NCBI GenBank assembly: GCA_039815415.1
Contig: JBCBZH010000050.1
Location: 1 to 19,226 of the forward strand
DNA length: 19,226 bases
Direction: 5' to 3'
Source of the DNA: JBCBZH01 sp039815415
GTDB lineage: Bacteria; Bacteroidota; Rhodothermia; Rhodothermales; Rubricoccaceae
Shown: one piece after another, positions 6,977-14,314 of the stretch
Layout: each line of letters starts with the position of its first letter
How positions within the stretch are numbered: the first letter of the stretch is position 1
Translations under genes and position numbers: made by a program
The notes under the pieces: generated by a model
What the model saw: the letters and a program-made list of their open reading frames with translations, nothing else
Databases searched by the model: none
Told to the model about the DNA's origin: nothing

Positions 6977-8125
6977 CTATCTCGGCACATTCAACAGCAA
7001 CGAGAACCGGAGCTGGCGGTCCACCGGCGAGTCCTCGCCCACCGCATAGATGTACGACATATCGAAGCCCGCGAGGCTGTACCGGACGCCTGCACCGAAC
7101 GTCAGGAACTGCCGGTTTCCGTTCTGCGGGTCCTCGTAGAAGTAGCCGCTACGCAGCGCGAGAAGATCGTTGTACCAGTACTCGAGGCCTGCCCCTAGCG
7201 TGAGCTGACGCAATGCACTGACGTTCTCGATGGTCTCCTCATTCGGATCCGGGTTGGTGTCGATCCGGCGCGTCCGCCAGGACGAGAAAATGGCAGCGAC
7301 GGCAGAATCGTATTCCCCCGTCGTGTCCCGGTTCACAAGCACCTTGTTGAGGTCAACCGCAAAGTTGAGTTTGTTGAACTCGTCGAGTTGTGTCTCGACG
7401 GCCCCGCCGAACCTGAGGTTGGTCGGGATCGCGCTCGGAACCCCGGTCTCGGTGTAGGAGATGCCCGGTCCCACGTTGGCGAGGTTGAACCCGAGCGTCG
7501 GCGTCACGTTCTCGCCGCCCATCGGCAGCTCGTACTGCGCACCGAGGTCGAAGCCAAAGCTGACGCCAGTGCTGGTCTCAGCCGTCCCAGCATCCCCGAC
7601 GACGCCCTGGCCACCAGTCAGGTTTGAGAGGATCACGCGCCCGCCTGCACCCAGCGACAGGTTCTCCGTGATCTCCTTGCCGTAGGAAAGGCCCGCCGCC
7701 AGCTCGTAGGACTTGAACTTGCCGATCTCTTCGCCCTCGATGTCTGTCCAGATCTGCTCTCCGAGGTTGAAGTAGGTCAGGTGAGCCCCGAGCGTTCCAG
7801 CATCACCCAACCCGTACTTGCCCGAGAGGTACTCGAAGGAGAGATCCGCTCCGAGAGCAGGGAGCCACGGGGCGTGCGTGAAGCTGACCTCGGTACCCGT
7901 CTGCCCCGCCAGTCCAGCAGGGTTCCAGAACAGAGCATAGGCGTTGTCCGTCAGCGCAACGCCTGTCATGCCCATACCCGCCGCCCGGCTATCGGGCTCA
8001 ATCTGGAGGAAGGGAACAGCCGTGGTGATGATCTGGGAGTCCACATTTTGCTGCGCCTGAGGAGCCGCAACGGCGGCAAGGCCCAACAGGCCAGCAGCGG
8101 TCGAACGAAGAAGTCGGAGAGTCAT
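6977..8125 (-). CDS. porV: PorV, type IX secretion outer-membrane beta-barrel
   Basis: 382 aa. The start at ATG 8125 is chosen because it begins a clean signal peptide (MTLRLLRSTAAGLLGLAAVAAPQAQ) and is preceded by AGGGA nine bases upstream; the frame extends 18 codons further without a signal-like sequence. The mature N-terminus carries the PorV/PorQ family signature: PFLQIEPDSRAAGMGMTGVALTD, then NAYALFWNPAGLAG. The remainder is a FadL-like barrel of alternating strands ending in ..RQLRFSLLLNVPR. PorV (LptO) is the shuttle of the T9SS attachment complex and carries cargo C-terminal domains to the sortase PorU. Adjacency to porU, 71 bases upstream and on the same strand, is the usual arrangement in Bacteroidota and favours PorV over PorQ. 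A terminator-like hairpin follows the gene. Confidence 0.92.
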   Translation of the reverse strand: MTLRLLRSTAAGLLGLAAVAAPQAQQNVDSQIITTAVPFLQIEPDSRAAGMGMTGVALTDNAYALFWNPAGLAGQTGTEVSFTHAPWLPALGADLSFEYLSGKYGLGDAGTLGAHLTYFNLGEQIWTDIEGEEIGKFKSYELAAGLSYGKEITENLSLGAGGRVILSNLTGGQGVVGDAGTAETSTGVSFGFDLGAQYELPMGGENVTPTLGFNLANVGPGISYTETGVPSAIPTNLRFGGAVETQLDEFNKLNFAVDLNKVLVNRDTTGEYDSAVAAIFSSWRTRRIDTNPDPNEETIENVSALRQLTLGAGLEYWYNDLLALRSGYFYEDPQNGNRQFLTFGAGVRYSLAGFDMSYIYAVGEDSPVDRQLRFSLLLNVPR

Positions 8126-8196
8126 ATCGGGAATCCCTGTGGGGGGACGTCGGGAGAGTCGAAACAGGTGCTGTGGCAAGATGCGAGCGCGATGGG

Positions 8197-11100
8197 TCAG
8201 CGAATGATGGCGAGACGATCCACGCGTTCTGCAACTTCGGTGCCGCCATCCTCGCCAGGAATCTCCAGGCGCAGGCGGAAAAGGTACACGCCGCTCGCAA
8301 GGCGATCCTGGTCATCGTCCAGCCCATCCCAGGGGATTTGCACGGACGAGCTGGTGAGCAGCCCTCCGGGCAACGCCTCATCAGGGCCGATCGTACGAAT
8401 GGGGCGACCTGCCAGCGTGTAGATGCGAAGCTGAACTCGAGCTGGCGATCCGACGCGGTTGTGTTCGAACACGAATCGCGTCGGCCCGGACGTCGGGTTG
8501 GGGTACGGCAGTACGCTGCGAACGGCCAGCGCTTCGCTCTCCTCCATCACGAACGCCAGCTCGGCTGTAGACGCGTTGTTGACGGCGTCCCAGGCCGTGA
8601 GCGTAAGCGTGTGCGGACCGGGCTCCAGCTCGGGCAGCGGGAAGCGGATCTGGCCAGAGCGGTACGTGCCGACATCGCCCACATAGGCCGACCCCACATC
8701 GATGGCGTTGGCCGCGTCCCCGTCGATGGTGAGCAGCAGCGTGTGGCCCACGCCTGCTCCGACGGTGTTGATGCCGCTCGGATCCTGAAGCTTGGCAATG
8801 AGTGTGGCGCCGGGTACCACCGAAGCCCCAGCTACAAACGTCGTATCGTTCAGAAAGAGGCGGACGACTGGCCCTTCATTGTCGTTTGGCCGCACCCCAG
8901 CAACAGCCGACACGACGGCGTCCTCCGATTGGCCAAACCCGTCAACGCTGCTGCCCGAGGACTGCCCGTTGACGTATGCCGCGACCCGAGCCGTCTCACC
9001 CGAGTACGAAATGTCCTGCGGCACAAGGAATGTTGCGGTGAACCGCCCTCCATTCACCTCGGCGCGGCCTGAGAAGATGCGATCGGTCTGGACCTGATAG
9101 TCGGTCCGGCTGTTGCCATTGCTGTCGCCCAACGAGCAGCACGCATCCTCGGGAAGATCAACCGTTCGCGCAGCATCGAATACGGTCAGCGTCACCTCGC
9201 CACTGTACGACGCGTCGAGAGATCCGTCGAGCTGGCGAACCGTGCCAGACACCGTGACTTCCTCGAACGCCTTGAGCTCGGCAGGCACGTCAACGCTCAC
9301 GCGTCGCTCGGGCAGGCCAATCCGCATGGCGGGATCCCCGAGAAGGTTGAACTTGCGGTTGTTGTGTTGCGCACCGATGGCGGTGTTCTTCGTCCGAAGC
9401 AGCGCATCGCCCAGTCGGACTGGGCGGCCATCCGCTTCGCGAGCCAAGAGTTGCTCCGTCAGCTCGATGTTGAGCCCCAAGTTCAGGCTCGACGTACTGC
9501 TGCTCGTATACACGATGCGGACCGTGGTGAGCATGGCAACACCGCCTTTGTCCTGCGCGAGCAGGAATTGCTCGGCGAGGCTCTGCTCGTTCGTGATGTC
9601 GAACTTGCCGAACGAGCACGTGGCGGTCACAAAGATGGGGAGTCGCTCTCCATTGTCGAGAGAGTTGAGAAGGTCTTCCGTCACATACTTCTCGTCGCCC
9701 AGGCCATCGGGGCCGCCGTGGCCGCTGTAGTTCCAGATCAACGTGCCCTCGTTGATGGCCTGCCGGATGGCGTCATTCACGAGCGGGCGCCGGTCGCCGC
9801 GCGCTCCTCGATCCAGCGGAAATGAGGGGGCATAGATCTTCTGAAACGTCGCAGACGGTTCCATCGCCTGCGCAACTTCTGCAGTCGCGTCCGCATTCTG
9901 CACGTGGAGATCGCGGTCGAAGCTGTTTGGAAACTGATCGTCACCGATGAAGGTGAAGCGACTCCGCCACTCCCCTCGGTTCTCCGGGCTCTCATACTGC
10001 TCAATCTTCTCGAGCACCGTTGCCGCATCTTCGAGTGTCCGCGCTGGAATACGCCCGATGGCGATGTCCACCCGCCCGCCTGTTGTCGAGGAGTTGTTCT
10101 CGAAGGGCCACACCCCCTCATCGTCGCCGAGCAGCCCGAAGTAGTCGTCGGACATGAACGACCGGTTCCGGTTGAACATGTTCTCAGACTCGTAGACCGG
10201 GACGTAGTTGGGAACCGTCGTCTTGATGTTCCGAAAATCGTAGTGTCCGTCTCCGAAGAGAAGCAGGTAGCCTGGCTCTTGTCCCTCGGGTGCACGGTCG
10301 TAGAGGAACTTCATGAAGTCGCGGACGGCGCGCATGTCGCTCACGCCAGACGCGAATTCGTTGTAGACCTGCTCAGTGGTCACTACGAGCGGTTCCAGCC
10401 CATCGAGCTGGCGACGGCGCTCGGCGAGTTGCTCAGCCACGCTCAGGAAGCTCGGGTGCGAGACCACCACGTAGTCTGGCGTTCCAGCCAGCCCGTGAAG
10501 GTTCTGATTGACCACCGCCCGGCCGGCATCGGGCTGGCGAATGCCAGGCCCAGCCGGATCGAACGCCACCAGCTCGCGCGGTGCCTCGCCGTCTTGCACC
10601 TCGATCTGAACGAGGTACCGACTCTCCTCAGCCTGGACGCCCAGCTGGCGAATGGCGGCAGGGTCGGTCACGTCCCACACCACCGGCGGCGCCGAGAAAC
10701 CCGCCAGCGCGAACTCGAGGCGGCCACTCACCCCTCCGGGCGTCGGGAGGCGAAGCACGCCTCCGTCAGCGGTCGGATCCACATCGAAGACGGCTTCGAT
10801 CCAGTCCAGCCACACCAGTGCATCCGCGTTGCCGCCGGAGTAGACATAGCTCAACGCAAGGTCCTGCGCGGCGTCGCGCGTAAACGTGTCCTCGCGATCT
10901 CGGATCAGGTCTCCAGCGTTCCGCCCATCCAGCGACACCGAGCGCATCGCCAGCGCGCTGACGACCTGCCCGTTGACGCGGATGGTGACCGTAGGCGCCG
11001 GGTTGGCGCGCGCCGCCACGCGGGTGCGGTACTGCACCGTCTGACCAGCCACGAAGCCGGCCGGAACGGGCTCGGCCATGAAGGTGCGGGCGCTGCGCGT

Positions 11101-12171
11101 CAGGGTTTCGCCCAGCCAGTCGAGTCCAGATCCGCTCTGGTCGCGCTCATAGTTGACGCGGTCGACCTCGTGGAACCGCCGTCCCTCGATGGTCGCCTGT
11201 CGGGTCGCATCGCCCCAGCCTGGGAAGGCACCGCTCGTGGCTCGAGCTGGCGACGGATCCTCGATACGGAGGAAGTACGCGGCCTCGTTGGAGAACGGGC
11301 TGATGTCGTGCACCCACGTGCTCTCACCTGCGTCCCAGTCCCACCAGCTCGGCGCCTCGGCGAACACATAGAGCGCATCCCCGACGAGCAGGCTCGGCAC
11401 GGGATTCAGGTCTGCCGGACGCGGGTCTGAGTTGAGTGCGGGCAGGATGCGCCCCCCGTTTCCATACACCCCCACGCGGGACAGATCCGGGCTGGCGATC
11501 CCGAGCGAGTCGCGCAGGTACGGTGCATCGATCCGGTAGACGCCTTCCTGGGCAATCGGGATCTTGAACCACGTGCCGTCCGCGAGCACGCTTCGCTGAA
11601 CGGCGAGGTGGGGGTTGTCGTCACCCCGAGACGCGAGCCGTGCCCGAACGGCTGGGCGCGTCACGCGAGCCACCACACGCCGGATGCGCTGCAGCCGTCC
11701 ATCCTGAACGCGCAGCGTCCGAACCGTCAAGTTGCCGACAATCCGCTTGCGCTGCTCGCCGATGCCTTCCACCTCCACGAGGGGGCGATCCAGATCCGCC
11801 AGCTCGATGGCGGACGCCTCTGTAAGAGGGGCATCCACGGCGTCCAGAGACAGAATCTCGACTTGTGGAGCAGCCAGTGACCCCAATTCGACGAGGTGCG
11901 ATACAGATTCCCGCCCGCCCGCTGCTGTCAGAAAAAGCTGATCGAGGTTCGCACCCGAGCTGGCGACGGCCTCTACGAGCGGTGTGTCCCAGTCTGCGGT
12001 CACCTCCACCGTCACCGAGCTGGCGTCCTCGCTCACCACTCGCACCTGCGGGCCTGGAGCCGGGCGAGCCGCGCCAGTGCCACTCGAAATCCTCTGCGCC
12101 GCCGCTGCGGGGCCAAGCGCCAGCGCGAGGCTGAGGCAAACGCCTCCCAAAACGGTAGACAGACGAACCAT
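8197..12171 (-). CDS. porU: PorU, type IX secretion system sortase (peptidase C25)
   Basis: 1324 aa. The signal peptide is MVRLSTVLGGVCLSLALALG. A long beta-rich N-terminal region (about 25-560) precedes a gingipain-like C25 domain (about 565-930). The catalytic histidine lies in WNYSGHGG (H818) and the cysteine in VTATCSFGKFD (C852); their spacing of 34 is close to that of gingipain-type enzymes. Ig-like domains follow, and the C-terminus has a sorting/FlgD-like fold (PYPNPTSGPTRFVFEH, WDGLDDDQDRLASGVYLFRL). PorU removes the C-terminal signal of T9SS cargo and joins the cargo to a surface lipopolysaccharide anchor; PorU itself is known to keep its own C-terminal domain. It heads a porU-porV operon. 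The 246-base upstream region holds a long hairpin and a 19-base direct repeat. The iterated TCGAGCTGGCGA word is frequent inside this gene. Confidence 0.95.
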   Translation of the reverse strand: MVRLSTVLGGVCLSLALALGPAAAAQRISSGTGAARPAPGPQVRVVSEDASSVTVEVTADWDTPLVEAVASSGANLDQLFLTAAGGRESVSHLVELGSLAAPQVEILSLDAVDAPLTEASAIELADLDRPLVEVEGIGEQRKRIVGNLTVRTLRVQDGRLQRIRRVVARVTRPAVRARLASRGDDNPHLAVQRSVLADGTWFKIPIAQEGVYRIDAPYLRDSLGIASPDLSRVGVYGNGGRILPALNSDPRPADLNPVPSLLVGDALYVFAEAPSWWDWDAGESTWVHDISPFSNEAAYFLRIEDPSPARATSGAFPGWGDATRQATIEGRRFHEVDRVNYERDQSGSGLDWLGETLTRSARTFMAEPVPAGFVAGQTVQYRTRVAARANPAPTVTIRVNGQVVSALAMRSVSLDGRNAGDLIRDREDTFTRDAAQDLALSYVYSGGNADALVWLDWIEAVFDVDPTADGGVLRLPTPGGVSGRLEFALAGFSAPPVVWDVTDPAAIRQLGVQAEESRYLVQIEVQDGEAPRELVAFDPAGPGIRQPDAGRAVVNQNLHGLAGTPDYVVVSHPSFLSVAEQLAERRRQLDGLEPLVVTTEQVYNEFASGVSDMRAVRDFMKFLYDRAPEGQEPGYLLLFGDGHYDFRNIKTTVPNYVPVYESENMFNRNRSFMSDDYFGLLGDDEGVWPFENNSSTTGGRVDIAIGRIPARTLEDAATVLEKIEQYESPENRGEWRSRFTFIGDDQFPNSFDRDLHVQNADATAEVAQAMEPSATFQKIYAPSFPLDRGARGDRRPLVNDAIRQAINEGTLIWNYSGHGGPDGLGDEKYVTEDLLNSLDNGERLPIFVTATCSFGKFDITNEQSLAEQFLLAQDKGGVAMLTTVRIVYTSSSTSSLNLGLNIELTEQLLAREADGRPVRLGDALLRTKNTAIGAQHNNRKFNLLGDPAMRIGLPERRVSVDVPAELKAFEEVTVSGTVRQLDGSLDASYSGEVTLTVFDAARTVDLPEDACCSLGDSNGNSRTDYQVQTDRIFSGRAEVNGGRFTATFLVPQDISYSGETARVAAYVNGQSSGSSVDGFGQSEDAVVSAVAGVRPNDNEGPVVRLFLNDTTFVAGASVVPGATLIAKLQDPSGINTVGAGVGHTLLLTIDGDAANAIDVGSAYVGDVGTYRSGQIRFPLPELEPGPHTLTLTAWDAVNNASTAELAFVMEESEALAVRSVLPYPNPTSGPTRFVFEHNRVGSPARVQLRIYTLAGRPIRTIGPDEALPGGLLTSSSVQIPWDGLDDDQDRLASGVYLFRLRLEIPGEDGGTEVAERVDRLAIIR

Positions 12172-12217
12172 GAGAGCGTGCTAACAGACCAACCCCATGG
12201 GCCAGTCTCAACGTCGG

Positions 12218-12236
12218 GAACGGGGTGCACAACACG
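12218..12236. repeat. 19-base direct repeat, copy 1, upstream of porU
   Basis: GAACGGGGTGCACAACACG matches GAACGGGGTGCCCTACACG at 12327-12345 in 17 of 19 positions. The two copies lie in the same orientation, 109 bases apart, inside the porU leader region. Candidate regulator-binding sites; no regulator is demonstrated. Confidence 0.45.
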
Positions 12237-12326
12237 GGGGTGCGCGGACGTAGCACAAACTCTCGATACGCGGTTCAGGCGGTGAGCGCGAAAGATACAG
12301 GCACCGCCGAGGGGCATTCAAGGCCT

Positions 12327-12345
12327 GAACGGGGTGCCCTACACG
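12327..12345. repeat. 19-base direct repeat, copy 2, upstream of porU
   Basis: GAACGGGGTGCCCTACACG is the second copy of the repeat at 12218-12236. It abuts the outer arm of the long hairpin at 12345-12418. Confidence 0.45.
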
Positions 12346-12418
12346 ACAGGCAAAGGGGCACGAGGGATGGACGATTGGAGACTCCCCCTTGCCACGCCCC
12401 CTCGTGCCCGTGCCTGTC
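12345..12418 (-). terminator. Long two-part hairpin immediately after the TPR-HTH gene stop
   Basis: Outer arms GACAGGCA (12345-12352) and TGCCTGTC (12411-12418) and inner arms GGGCACGAGGG (12356-12366) and CCCTCGTGCCC (12399-12409) are perfectly complementary. A small 3/1 internal loop separates them, and the apical loop is 32 bases. The stem begins at the last base of the TAG stop (12420-12418). There is no U-run after it on the minus strand (GTGTAGGGC follows), so it could be a factor-independent pause, an mRNA 3'-end stabiliser or a leader element of porU rather than a classical terminator. Confidence 0.55.
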
Positions 12419-13422
12419 TAGCTGTTGATGTTCCGGTGGATGGCTTGCCGGGTCAGTCCAATCCGCTTGCCCAGCTGGGAGCGGTTGTCGATTCCTGGAA
12501 TCCCGACGAAGCCGTTAACCAGGCTCGTGAGATACTCCTGCCGGAGCCGGTTGATCGGAATCGGGCCAAGAATCTTGGCGAGGTCCAGATCGGCCAGCTC
12601 GCGCTGTGCAGCGGCGGCGTCTTCCTCGATACGATCGCGGAGCGAGGGCCAGACAGGCGTCTGGGCAAAGACGGCGCGGGCCTGCTCGTAGTACTCCAGC
12701 GCGAGGCCGTAGAACTTGAGGTCGTAGTGGTAGACCTGAGCGAGCTGGTGAAGGGCGAGCCCCTGCTCGGCAGCGAGGTCGTTGCGCGTGGCCAGCTCGA
12801 GAGCTTTCTGGAGCTGCTCCTCGCCTTCCTCGGCCTTGCCGAGCTTCACGAGTGCGAAGCCCTTGTACATCAGTGCCTTCGGGATGTACTCGATGAGCCC
12901 GTTGCGGCGGCTCAAGTTGTAGACCCGCATGCAGACTTCGATGCCCTGCTCGTTGTGACCTTGCGCCATCAGCGTGGTCGCCTTCTGGAGCAGAGCCGCG
13001 ATCTCCCACGAACGGCTGCCGAGACGGCGGGCCTCCTCGCGGACGCGGTCGAAGTACTGGAGTGCGGCGGGCAAGCTCATCAGCCGGTGACGCATCAGCC
13101 ACCCGAGCCGGTAATCCAGAACGACCGTCTGGTAGGCATCGTGGGGTTCGATCAGCGCCAGTTCGGTCTTCACGCGCTCCACCGGAGCGTCGCGCAGGCA
13201 TCGGATGGCCTGGAGCTGAACATGAGTGCGGAGCAGAGGACCGAGCGGATTCTTGAGCAGCTCGTTGTACTCGAGAAAGGCGTCGTACACGCGGGCTTGT
13301 TCGACGTGTTCAAGTGCTCTGGCCCAGCGCTGCTGGATGCCCTCAGGCTGTGCCTCGAGGGCGGCGGCGACACGCTCGACGTGGTCGAGTTCGTGAGCCG
13401 GAATCATTGGAGCGGACGGCAT
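12418..13422 (-). CDS. TPR-domain protein with C-terminal Fis-like helix-turn-helix
   Basis: 334 aa from ATG 13422; ATG 13407 and an upstream TTG at 13440 are alternatives, and none has a clear Shine-Dalgarno. No signal peptide, so cytoplasmic. Residues about 20-290 are helical TPR-like repeats (LQKATTLMAQGHNEQGIEV, KALMYKGFALVKLGKAEEGEEQL, LHQLAQVYHYDLKFYGLALEYYEQA). The last 40 residues resemble the short Fis/NtrC-type DNA-binding end: RQEYLTSLVNGF, then NRSQLGKRIGLTRQAIHRNI, and the protein stops right after the recognition helix. It is probably a transcription regulator that senses a ligand or partner through its TPR part (inference). It precedes porU on the same strand, separated by a large hairpin and two direct repeats, so porU is a plausible target. 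Confidence 0.72.
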   Translation of the reverse strand: MPSAPMIPAHELDHVERVAAALEAQPEGIQQRWARALEHVEQARVYDAFLEYNELLKNPLGPLLRTHVQLQAIRCLRDAPVERVKTELALIEPHDAYQTVVLDYRLGWLMRHRLMSLPAALQYFDRVREEARRLGSRSWEIAALLQKATTLMAQGHNEQGIEVCMRVYNLSRRNGLIEYIPKALMYKGFALVKLGKAEEGEEQLQKALELATRNDLAAEQGLALHQLAQVYHYDLKFYGLALEYYEQARAVFAQTPVWPSLRDRIEEDAAAAQRELADLDLAKILGPIPINRLRQEYLTSLVNGFVGIPGIDNRSQLGKRIGLTRQAIHRNINS

Positions 13423-13682
13423 GCGTACGCGGGGGGACAATGGGGAAGGACGTCAGCGCCGGGACCAGGGAGCGTGCAGCGCCCTTCCAGTATCGGGCCG
13501 GCAGGGTTCCGCTTAAACCCGCTATTTCAACTGCAGACCCGCGAATTGCCCCGTTTCTGTACCCGAGAAGGCCAAGTAGTCCGAGCCCCTCTCTTTGCTC
13601 CTCTCTTCGGACACGCGAGCGTTCCATCTCGCGTCGCCATCCTCACCACACGTCGTCTTTCTAAACGAGTTGATAGCCCCTG

Positions 13683-14258
13683 CTACCCGGTCATCCCGTC
13701 GAGGCGTGTCCGCAATGCCGCGATGTCCGAGAACAGGGCCGCCAAACTCTGGCTTCCTCCCTGGATGTCCTCGATGGCCGAGATCACGGACCCATCGACC
13801 CCGAGCGCATTCGCCAGCTCAAGCGCGAGCTGAGCGTTCCCATCAATGACGGCGAGCGGATTGTTCAGCGCATGCGCGATACGTGACAGCTCGGCCTGGA
13901 CATACGCCAGTGCGTCGTCCACCTCCTGCGTCGAGCTGGCAACTGATGCGGCAGTGGGTGTGCTCAAGGCCAATCGGCTCTCCAGCCAGGCCACCAGCTC
14001 GTGATCTGGCGCACCCGACAACACTCTCGAGACGCGCCCGAGAGACCCGATAAGGTTCTGCAACGTCGAAGCGGTTTCCTCGGGCATGGAGCTGGCGACC
14101 ACCACGACATCGAAGGCTGACGCTCCGAGATACGCCCGCGCGGCGGTGTCTGACGTCGCAACCGTGACATCGAGCTGCGAGGTGCTACTGCGGATCTCAT
14201 CACCGGCGGCATCGCCTCGTGCGCTGACGAGAAGCAGAGAGGTCGGTGTGGAGGCCAT
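13683..14258 (-). CDS. Degenerate receiver plus HisKA-like H-box protein, no ATPase domain
   Basis: 191 aa from ATG 14258 (MASTPTSLLLVSARGD); the frame opens at 14282 but the later ATG fits better. The N-terminal about 95 residues look like a response-regulator fold (LLLVSA, then DVVVVASSMPEE). The phospho-acceptor aspartate expected in DVVLLDxxMP is replaced, and the early acidic pair is missing. The C-terminal part has a histidine-kinase dimerisation/phosphoacceptor segment, RIAHALNNPLAVIDGNAQLALE, with the H of the H-box, then a helical hairpin (LAALFSDIAALRTRL). No HATPase domain follows; the frame ends in 60 residues. It lies 56 bases downstream of the PAS sensor gene. It may be a phosphotransferase in the manner of Spo0B or ChpT, or a decayed kinase. 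Confidence 0.65.
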   Translation of the reverse strand: MASTPTSLLLVSARGDAAGDEIRSSTSQLDVTVATSDTAARAYLGASAFDVVVVASSMPEETASTLQNLIGSLGRVSRVLSGAPDHELVAWLESRLALSTPTAASVASSTQEVDDALAYVQAELSRIAHALNNPLAVIDGNAQLALELANALGVDGSVISAIEDIQGGSQSLAALFSDIAALRTRLDGMTG

Positions 14259-14314
14259 GTCGCGAAGTGGGCAGAAGCGCACTAACCTAGATCACGGCAG
14301 CCATACGAATGGCA

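Noticed and set aside
9904..11430. Long plus-strand open frame (508 codons) antisense to porU
   Set aside because: The opposite strand carries the well-supported C25 sortase; the antisense product has no recognisable domain or plausible composition.
12278..12308. 7-bp inverted repeat GGCGGTG/CACCGCC enclosing TATCTTTC (minus strand) as a porU promoter
   Set aside because: The inner sequence only partly resembles the Bacteroidota -7 element TAnnTTTG and no matching -33 element is seen at the right distance; too weak to annotate.
13441..13682. Possible small gene or RNA in the 242-base gap upstream of the TPR-HTH gene
   Set aside because: Open frames here overlap neighbouring genes and show no family pattern; no convincing promoter or stable hairpin was identified by eye.
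14259..14314. Single frameshifted histidine kinase across the sensor and H-box genes
   Set aside because: The sensor ends in its own low-complexity tail and stop, and the next gene begins with a separate receiver-like domain, so a simple frameshift does not rejoin a normal kinase. Ancient gene splitting remains possible and is covered in the findings.
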